A DNA stretch of 64,000 nt from positions 171,203-235,202 of the forward strand of contig NZ_JBHUEA010000003.1 of the NCBI RefSeq assembly GCF_042680685.1, given 5' to 3'. Under the pieces are notes generated by a model that searched no databases, had not been told where the DNA came from, and saw only the letters and a list, made by a program, of their open reading frames with translations. This document shows, in pieces, positions 58,011 through 64,000 of this stretch. This stretch comes from Amnibacterium endophyticum (GTDB lineage Bacteria > Actinomycetota > Actinomycetes > Actinomycetales > Microbacteriaceae). The position numbers and the translations under genes were made by a program. Every line of letters starts with the position of its first letter. The first letter of the stretch is position 1.

Positions 58011-60104
58011 TCAGCGCGGCGTGAGGTCGCGCTCCGGCTCGGCGGGCGGGGCCTCGACCCGCGGCAGCTCCTGCACGCGGCCGCCGCTCACGTGCCGGCG
58101 CTGCGGCATGCCCTGCGGCCGCACCGGCTCCCCGCGGCGGTCCTGACCCGGGATCGGGCGGCTGCGCCGGCCGTAGATCACCTCGGAGGAGTCGAGCAGC
58201 CACGGCACGAGCGCCAGCGTCACGCCGTGCACGAGCATCAGCTTCTGCCGGATGCGCCGCGCCTTGTGGTTGTGCAGCAGCTGCTCCCACCAGTGCCCCA
58301 CGACGTAGACCGGCGTGTAGATCGTCACGACCTCGCTGCCGTGGGACGCGCGGTGCGCCTTCACGTACTTGATCAGCGGCACGCTGATGTCCCGGTAGGG
58401 GGACGGCACGACGATCAGCGGCACGGTGATGTTCATCCGCGCCCACTCCGCCTCCAGGCGCTCGGTGGCGCGGTCGTCGATGGAGACGTGCACCGCCTCG
58501 AGCGTCCCGTGCTGCGCGGCGATCGCGTAGTCGAGGGCCTTCAGCACGGGCTTCTGCATCCGGCCGACCAGCACGATCGCGTGGTCGCCCTTCGCCCCGA
58601 AGGTGGTGTGCGGGTCGACCTCGATCTCGCGCTCCACGTCGCGGTAGTAGCGGTTCACGCCGAGCATCAGGAACCAGAGGATCGGCATGATCACGAACAC
58701 GAGCCAGGCGCCGTGCGTGAACTTCGTGATCGTGACGATCACCAGCACGGCCGCCGTCATCGTGGCGCCGACCAGGTTGATGACGAGGCTGCGGATGGTC
58801 GACGACCGGTTCGGGCAGCCGCGGCGCAGCATGCGGATCCAGTGCCGCACCATTCCGGTCTGACCGAGGGTGAACGACACGAAGACGCCGATGATGTACA
58901 GCTGGATCAGGTTCGTGACGCTCGCGCGGTAGACGAGCAGCAGTAGCGCGGCGACCCCGGCGAGCAGGATGACGCCGTTGCTGTAGATCAGGCGGTCGCC
59001 GCGGGTCGAGAGCGACTTCGGGGCGTAGGAGTCGCGGGCCAGCACCGACCCGAGCAGCGGGAAGCCGTTGAACGCGGTGTTCGCGGCGAGCAGCAGCACG
59101 AGGGCCGTGGCGGCCTGGATCAGGTAGAAGAACGGCGAGGTGCCGCCGAACGTCGCCGCGGCGACCTGCGCCATCAGGCTCGGCTGCGGCGCGGTGCGGC
59201 ACGCGTCGAAGCCGATCAGGGCGCACGGGTCCTCCGCGTAGTGCACGCGGGAGATCAGCGCGACGGCGAGCAGGCCGACGAACAGGCAGATCGCGATGAG
59301 GCCCATCACGGTCAGCGTCGTCTGCGCGTTCCGCACCTTGGGGCGCCGGAACGCCGGGACGCCGTTCGCGATCGCCTCCACGCCGGTGAGGGCGGAGCAG
59401 CCGCTCGCGAAGGCGCGGAGCACCAGCAGCACGAGGCCCGCCTGCGTCACCTGATCGACCTGCACCGTGTAGCCGGCGCTCGCGGCGACCGGCGCGTCCC
59501 CGAGCAGCGTGCGGACGAGCGCGGTCACCACCATCAGTGCGACGCTCGCGATGAAGACGTAGGTCGGCAGCGCGAACGCCTTGCTCGACTCGCGGACCCC
59601 GCGGAGGTTCACCGCGGCGAGCAGCACGACGATCACGAGCGCCATCTCCACCCGCGCCGGGGCGAGGCCGGGGAACGCGCTGATGATGTTGTCGACACCG
59701 GAGGCGACCGAGACCGCGACGGTCAGGATGTAGTCGACGAGCAGTGCGGAGGCGACGACCAGCGCCGGCTTCTCGCCGAGGTTCTTCTGCGCGACCTCGT
59801 AGTCGCCGCCGCCCGACGGGTACGCCTTGATCAGCTGGCGGTACGACAGCACGACGACCACGAGCAGCAGCACGACGACCGCGGCGACCCCGGGCGCGAA
59901 GGAGAGGAACGAGAGCCCGCCGAGCAGCAGGATCAGCAGCAGCTCCTGCGGTGCGTACGCCACCGACGACAGGGGGTCGGAGGCGAAGATCGGCAGCGCC
60001 AGATGCTTCGGCAGCAGCTGGTCCTCGAGCTTGTGAGACGGCAGTTTCTCGCCCAGGATCAGGCGTTTCATCCGCCTGGTGTCGTCCTCGGGCGCCGAAG
60101 TCAC
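58011..60104 (-). CDS. APC superfamily potassium transporter, KimA-like
   Basis: 697 aa from GTG 60104. About twelve membrane helices begin at ALPIFASDPLSSVAYAPQE, the family opener, with GVDNIISAFPG, TGVEAIANGVPAFRRPK and GQTGMVRHW following. A cytosolic tail (residues 510-640, KALDYAIAAQHGTLEAVHVSIDD) resembles the USP-like domain of KimA. KimA imports K+ with protons under c-di-AMP control. TTGACA/TAGTGT sit 8 nt before the GTG, whereas a start at 60116 would overlap the -10, so 60104 or Met 60071 (MKRLILGEK) is likely. Confidence 0.85.
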   Translation of the reverse strand: MTSAPEDDTRRMKRLILGEKLPSHKLEDQLLPKHLALPIFASDPLSSVAYAPQELLLILLLGGLSFLSFAPGVAAVVVLLLVVVVLSYRQLIKAYPSGGGDYEVAQKNLGEKPALVVASALLVDYILTVAVSVASGVDNIISAFPGLAPARVEMALVIVVLLAAVNLRGVRESSKAFALPTYVFIASVALMVVTALVRTLLGDAPVAASAGYTVQVDQVTQAGLVLLVLRAFASGCSALTGVEAIANGVPAFRRPKVRNAQTTLTVMGLIAICLFVGLLAVALISRVHYAEDPCALIGFDACRTAPQPSLMAQVAAATFGGTSPFFYLIQAATALVLLLAANTAFNGFPLLGSVLARDSYAPKSLSTRGDRLIYSNGVILLAGVAALLLLVYRASVTNLIQLYIIGVFVSFTLGQTGMVRHWIRMLRRGCPNRSSTIRSLVINLVGATMTAAVLVIVTITKFTHGAWLVFVIMPILWFLMLGVNRYYRDVEREIEVDPHTTFGAKGDHAIVLVGRMQKPVLKALDYAIAAQHGTLEAVHVSIDDRATERLEAEWARMNITVPLIVVPSPYRDISVPLIKYVKAHRASHGSEVVTIYTPVYVVGHWWEQLLHNHKARRIRQKLMLVHGVTLALVPWLLDSSEVIYGRRSRPIPGQDRRGEPVRPQGMPQRRHVSGGRVQELPRVEAPPAEPERDLTPR

Positions 60105-60112
60105 GCTGCGGA

Positions 60113-60140
60113 ACACTACTCATCCGCCCGGGCGTGTCAA
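60113..60140 (-). promoter_or_regulatory. Promoter of the KimA-like gene
   Basis: TTGACA at 60140-60135, a 16-bp gap, TAGTGT at 60118-60113, then 8 nt to GTG 60104. The -35 is perfect. A leaderless transcript starting at or near 60105 is likely, and no riboswitch was recognised. Confidence 0.65.
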
Positions 60141-60295
60141 ACGGTCGGCGAAGCGCCCCGCGCGCGACCCCGTGCCGCCCCGAGCGCGCTCCCGGCGCAC
60201 CGTGGTGACACGGTCGACGTCGCGCAACGGCGACCGTGTTGCTGAAGCGTGCACGGGGGCTTCGTGGGGCGGTCGGAGCGGGGACCCGGGCGCGC

Positions 60296-60320
60296 CCCTG
60301 ACCGCTCGGTCAGGGATACT
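60296..60320. promoter_or_regulatory. TetR-type palindrome and -10 box ahead of the RND gene
   Basis: CCCTGACCG-CT-CGGTCAGGG is a perfect 20-bp palindrome (60296-60315) that contains TGACCGNNCGGTCA, a common TetR-family operator pattern. It abuts GATACT (60315-60320), which is 6 nt before GTG 60327. A repressor would block transcription; no TetR gene is adjacent. Confidence 0.7.
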
Positions 60321-60326
60321 CGACGG

Positions 60327-63300
60327 GTGCACCTGCTCGCGGCCTTCAGCCTGCGCAACCGGTCCCTCATCGCGCTCGTGACGATCGTCGCGGCGGTCTT
60401 CGGCGTGCTCGCGACCGGGTCGCTCCGGCAGGAGCTGATCCCGTCCGTGCAGTTCCCGCAGCTCGCGATCGTCTCCTCCTACACGGGCGCCTCCCCGGCC
60501 GTCGTCGCCGAGCGGGTCAGCCGACCGCTCGAGCAGGCGGTCCGCGGCATCCGCGGCGTGGAGTCGACCAGCTCGCAGTCGTCGACCGGCGCCTCCACGG
60601 TCAGCGTCTCCTTCACCTACGGCACCGACCTCGACGCGGCCGAGAACAAGGTCGGCGCCGCGATCAACCGCGTCCGCGCGGCGCTCCCCGACCAGGTCGA
60701 CCCGCAGGTCGTCGCCGGCAGCCTCGACGACCTGCCGGTGCTCGCCTTCTCCGTGACCGGCGACCGGTCGCGGACCGAGCTGGCCGACGCGGTGCGCCGC
60801 TCGGTGCTGCCGCCGCTCGAGAAGCTCGACGGTGTCCGCGCCGCGACCCTCGCGGGCGCCCCGGGCCAGCGCATCACGGTGACGCCGAAGGACGCGCTCG
60901 CCGACCGGCGCCTGCCCGACACGGTGATCTCCGACAGCCTCACCGCGGCCGGCGTGCGCCTGCCGGGTGGCACGGTCACGGAGGACGGGCGCGAGCGCGC
61001 CATCGAGATCGGCACCGAGCTCACCTCCGCGGCCGACATCCGCGCCGTCCCGCTCGCCGGCGTCACGCAGCAGCAGTGGAACGCGACCGGCGGCTCGCTG
61101 AACCGCCCGCCGCAGATCGGCGACGTCGCGACCGTCGAGCAGACGGAGGACCCGCTCACCACCGTCGCCCTCGTGAACGGGCGGGAGGCGCTGACCGTCT
61201 CCGTCACGAAGCTGCCCGACGCGAACACGGTCGAGGTCTCGCACGCCGTCCGCGACGCCCTGCCCGGCCTCCGCTCGGCGCTGGGCGCGGGCGGCGCCTT
61301 CACGCCGGTGTTCGACCAGGCGCCCTACATCGAGCAGTCCATCGAGTCGCTGCTGACGGAGGGCCTGCTCGGCCTCGCCTTCGCGGTGCTCGTGATCCTG
61401 CTGTTCCTGCTGAGCGGCCGGGCGACACTGGTCACCGCCATCTCGATCCCGACCTCGGTGCTGATCACCCTGATCGGGATGCAGGCGGCGCAGTACTCGC
61501 TGAACATCCTGACCCTCGGCGCGATCACGATCTCGGTCGGGCGCGTCGTCGACGACTCGATCGTGGTCACGGAGAACGTCGCCCGCCACCTGCGCGAGGA
61601 CTTCCCGAACGTGCGGACGCGGCAGGACCGCCGCGACATCCCGGCGGCGGACCGGCGCCGCATCGTGCTGACCGCGGTGCGGGAGGTCGCCGGCGCGGTC
61701 ACCGCCTCGACCGCCACGACGATCGCCGTCTTCCTGCCGATCGCCTTCGTCGGGGACACCGCCGGCGAGCTGTTCCGGCCCTTCGCGCTGACCGTGACGA
61801 TCGCGCTCGCGGCCTCCCTGCTCGTCTCGCTGACGATCGTGCCGGTGCTCGCGTTCTGGTTCCTGCGGCCGGGGTCGGAGCGCCGGCGGGACTCGCGCCG
61901 CCCCCTGCTGCAGCGCGGCTACCGGCCCGTGCTCGGCACGACCCTGCGGCACCCGTGGCTCACGATCGGCGCCGCGGCCCTCGTGCTCGGCGGCACCCTG
62001 GCGCTCGTGCCGTCGCTGCAGACGAACTACCTCGGCTCGTCCGGGCAGAACACCCTCACGGTCACGCAGACCGTCGCCGACGGCACGGACCTGCAGGCGC
62101 AGACCGACGAGGCGCGGACGACGGACCGGATCCTCCGCGGCGTCGACGGCGTCGAGACCGTGGCGGCGACGATCGGCACCTCGGGCAGCGCGGCGCGCGA
62201 CGCGTTCGAGGGCGGGCAGGGCACCCGCATCACCTACTCGCTGACGACCGACGCGTCCGCGGACCAGCAGGCGCTCGAGCGCACGGTCCGCCAGCGGCTC
62301 GGCCCTTCGACAGGCTCAGGAGGGGCCGGCGGCGGCGAGTTCGAGGTGTCCGCCGGGCAGGGCTTCGGCGCGTCCTCCGACATCGAGGTCGACATCACCT
62401 CCGGCAGCACGGACGCCCTCGAGACGGGCACGCAGCGGGTCGTCGACGCGCTGCGCGGCAGCGACGCCGTCGCGCAGGTGACCAGCGACCTCACCGCGAC
62501 CCAGCAGTACCTCGCCGTCGACATCGACGGCCGGGAGGCGGCGAGGCGCGGGCTGACGGAGGCGGCGGTCGCGCAGCTCGTCTCCCGCGCCACCCAGCCG
62601 ACGAGCATCGGGTCGATCACCGTCGGCGACGAGAGCCTCACCGTCTACCTCGTGCAGCAGGACCCGCCGACGACGCTGGCGCAGCTGCGCGACCTCGACG
62701 TCGCGACCCCGCAGGGGCAGGTGCCGCTCAGCGACCTCGCCGACGTGCGCCTGTCGACGGAGGCCGCCGCGATCGCGACGACCGACGGCAACCGCTCCGC
62801 CACCGTCACGGCGACGCCCGCGGGCAGCGACGTCGGCGCGGCGAGCGCCGCGGTGACCCGCGCGGTCGAGGCGGTCGACCTGCCGGGCGGCACCGCCGCC
62901 ACGATCGGCGGCGTCTCGGCGGACCAGCGCAACGCGTTCACGCAGCTCGGCCTCGCGCTGCTCGCCGCGATCCTGATCGTCTACACGATCATGGTGGCGA
63001 CGTTCCGCAGCCTGCGGCAGCCGCTGCTGCTGCTCGTCTCGGTGCCGTTCGCGGCGACCGGCGCGATCCTGCTGCAGCTGGTGTCGGGCATCCCGCTCGG
63101 CGTCGCGAGCTTCATCGGCCTGATCATGCTGGTCGGCATCGTCGTGACGAACGCGATCGTGCTGATCGACCTGGTGCGGCAGCACCGCGAGGCGGGGGAG
63201 TCGGTCCGGGACGCGGTGATGGACGGCGCGTCCCGGCGGCTGCGGCCGATCCTGATGACCGCGCTGGCCACGATCTTCGCGCTCGTGCCGATGGCGTCCG

Positions 63301-63542
63301 GGCTGACGGGGCAGGGCGGCTTCATCTCGCAGCCCCTCGCGATCGTCGTGATCGGCGGCCTCGTCTCCTCCACCGTGCTCACGCTCGTCGTGCTGCCCAC
63401 GCTGTACTTCCTCGTGGAGGGCCGCCGGGAGCGCCGCGACGCGCGGCGGCTGCGGCGGGAGCAGCCCGGCGACCGGCAGGACGACGGGCGCCCGGCGGAG
63501 TTCGCCGCCGTCCCGGCGGGGCCTCGCCGCTCGGGTCGCTGA
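60327..63542 (+). CDS. RND superfamily efflux permease
   Basis: 1071 aa from GTG 60327. Two sets of six helices with large outer loops after helices 1 and 7, as in AcrB-type pumps. The start FSLRNRSLIALVTIVAAVFG and the proton-relay segment SVGRVVDDSIVVTENVARH (helix 4, Asp pair) mark an HAE1-like transporter; GIVVTNAIVLIDLVRQHREAG is the matching region of the second half. There is no membrane fusion protein or outer-membrane channel gene, as expected for a Gram-positive. The substrate is unknown. A 27-bp repeat is read within the outer loop. Confidence 0.93.
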   Translation: MHLLAAFSLRNRSLIALVTIVAAVFGVLATGSLRQELIPSVQFPQLAIVSSYTGASPAVVAERVSRPLEQAVRGIRGVESTSSQSSTGASTVSVSFTYGTDLDAAENKVGAAINRVRAALPDQVDPQVVAGSLDDLPVLAFSVTGDRSRTELADAVRRSVLPPLEKLDGVRAATLAGAPGQRITVTPKDALADRRLPDTVISDSLTAAGVRLPGGTVTEDGRERAIEIGTELTSAADIRAVPLAGVTQQQWNATGGSLNRPPQIGDVATVEQTEDPLTTVALVNGREALTVSVTKLPDANTVEVSHAVRDALPGLRSALGAGGAFTPVFDQAPYIEQSIESLLTEGLLGLAFAVLVILLFLLSGRATLVTAISIPTSVLITLIGMQAAQYSLNILTLGAITISVGRVVDDSIVVTENVARHLREDFPNVRTRQDRRDIPAADRRRIVLTAVREVAGAVTASTATTIAVFLPIAFVGDTAGELFRPFALTVTIALAASLLVSLTIVPVLAFWFLRPGSERRRDSRRPLLQRGYRPVLGTTLRHPWLTIGAAALVLGGTLALVPSLQTNYLGSSGQNTLTVTQTVADGTDLQAQTDEARTTDRILRGVDGVETVAATIGTSGSAARDAFEGGQGTRITYSLTTDASADQQALERTVRQRLGPSTGSGGAGGGEFEVSAGQGFGASSDIEVDITSGSTDALETGTQRVVDALRGSDAVAQVTSDLTATQQYLAVDIDGREAARRGLTEAAVAQLVSRATQPTSIGSITVGDESLTVYLVQQDPPTTLAQLRDLDVATPQGQVPLSDLADVRLSTEAAAIATTDGNRSATVTATPAGSDVGAASAAVTRAVEAVDLPGGTAATIGGVSADQRNAFTQLGLALLAAILIVYTIMVATFRSLRQPLLLLVSVPFAATGAILLQLVSGIPLGVASFIGLIMLVGIVVTNAIVLIDLVRQHREAGESVRDAVMDGASRRLRPILMTALATIFALVPMASGLTGQGGFISQPLAIVVIGGLVSSTVLTLVVLPTLYFLVEGRRERRDARRLRREQPGDRQDDGRPAEFAAVPAGPRRSGR
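62301..62327. repeat. Short palindrome embedded in the RND gene
   Basis: GGCCCTTCGACAGGCTCAGG and the following AGGGGCC form a partial palindrome of the CCCTTCGACA-GCTCAGGG family that is common outside genes in Microbacteriaceae. Here it is in frame (residues 659-667, GPSTGSGGA) and adds a flexible Gly/Ser linker in the second outer loop. Confidence 0.7.
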
Positions 63543-63709
63543 CCCCGCGGACGGGCGGCGCCGCGCCGGTGCCGTCGAGGCGGTAGGCTGCTCCGTCGGC
63601 CTGAGACCGCTCGTGGAGTCCATCGGCCCGACCGCGCCCCGCCCGAGGGCGCCCATCCCGGCCGAGTGCAGCCCGTCGCGCTGCCCGCCCCGAACGAACG
63701 GATCACGTC

Positions 63710-64000
63710 ATGCCTGCACACGGCCGCAACAACCGGACCCCGGACGGCGCCAAGCGCCGCTGGACCGCCGACGACCGCGCCCGCCGCACCGCCGCGCCGA
63801 CCAGGGGCCGCACGCAGCGCGCCGACGACACCGGCCGCGCCGCCCGTCGTGCGGCCGAGTTCGGCGAGGGCGGCGGCAGCCGCGAGCGTCGGCCCGACTG
63901 GTTCCCGGGCGGCCGCACCGCCGACGACGCCCGCGGCCGCCGGGGCCGTGACGAGCGCGCCGACCGCCGCCGCGGCGACCGGCCGGTCCGCGGCCGCCAC
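63710..64000 (+). CDS. Arg-rich N-terminus of a protein cut by the window edge (possibly a DEAD-box helicase)
   Basis: 97 codons are open from ATG 63710 to the window end with no stop. The translation (MPAHGRNNRTPDGAKRRWTA, then many D-R-x repeats) is basic and disordered. Microbacteriaceae DEAD/DEAH-box RNA helicases often begin in this way, but the catalytic part lies outside the window, so this is only a suggestion. Normal third-position GC supports coding. No strong ribosome site. Confidence 0.5.
   Translation, partial: MPAHGRNNRTPDGAKRRWTADDRARRTAAPTRGRTQRADDTGRAARRAAEFGEGGGSRERRPDWFPGGRTADDARGRRGRDERADRRRGDRPVRGRH

Noticed and set aside
60141..60326. c-di-AMP (ydaO) riboswitch ahead of the KimA-like gene
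   Set aside because: The gene has a TTGACA/TAGTGT promoter 8 nt before its start, leaving no room for a riboswitch, and no ydaO core motif was seen.

Overview
The window is about 73% GC, densely packed, with many start/stop overlaps (ATGA, GTGA), frequent GTG starts and many genes that seem to lack a leader. Gene content (DUF3073 beside purM-purF, DUF2017 after clpS, FeoA-FeoB-NifU, SHOCT and YqaE-type small membrane proteins, rhodopsin with Blh) and the palindromic repeats point to an actinobacterium, most likely a Microbacteriaceae. The genus cannot be fixed from sequence alone. No tRNA, rRNA, CRISPR, transposase or phage gene was seen, so this is ordinary chromosome.

Layout. 0.1-6.8 kb: a sugar-uptake locus with a ROK regulator divergent from a lipoprotein binding protein, permease, single-cassette ATPase, two tagatose/allulose 3-epimerase-like enzymes and a P-loop kinase; it resembles the rhizobial fructose locus frcRBCAK with two epimerases added. 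7-17 kb: GNAT, flavin reductase, YqaE peptide, HAD phosphatase, membrane acyltransferase-like protein, cardiolipin synthase, quinone reductase, a DUF429-TrmH fusion, a SHOCT protein and a NarL two-component system. 17.2-24.2 kb: clpS-DUF2017, then feoA-feoB-nifU-like behind an iron box, and a TetR / degenerate ABC ATPase / YhgE-Pip locus. 24.3-27.8 kb: purA, an epimerase, chorismate mutase and an orphan LuxR regulator. 28-31.2 kb: rhodopsin, lycopene cyclase and Blh carotene dioxygenase in one translationally coupled operon, i.e. a light-driven pump that makes its own retinal from lycopene. 31-40.4 kb: phosphotransferase, GT2 glycosyltransferase with membrane partner, a fatty acid desaturase following a NarL two-component system, and a DUF2254 protein. 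40.4-56.6 kb: de novo purine synthesis (purL, purQ, purS, purC, purD, purF, purM), interrupted by a benzoate transporter/XRE pair, a TetR/SDR pair and small genes. 56.7-64 kb: FAD monooxygenase, KimA-like potassium transporter, RND efflux pump and the start of an Arg-rich protein, perhaps a DEAD-box helicase.

Regulation is unusually legible. Clear palindromic operators lie in the ROK, TetR (two loci), XRE/BenE, Feo and RND promoters. At least ten genes carry a TANNNT-type -10 box exactly 6 nt before the start codon, which implies leaderless mRNAs. Three copies of one short palindromic element were found; one is read in frame inside a protein and joins DUF429 to an RNA methyltransferase.
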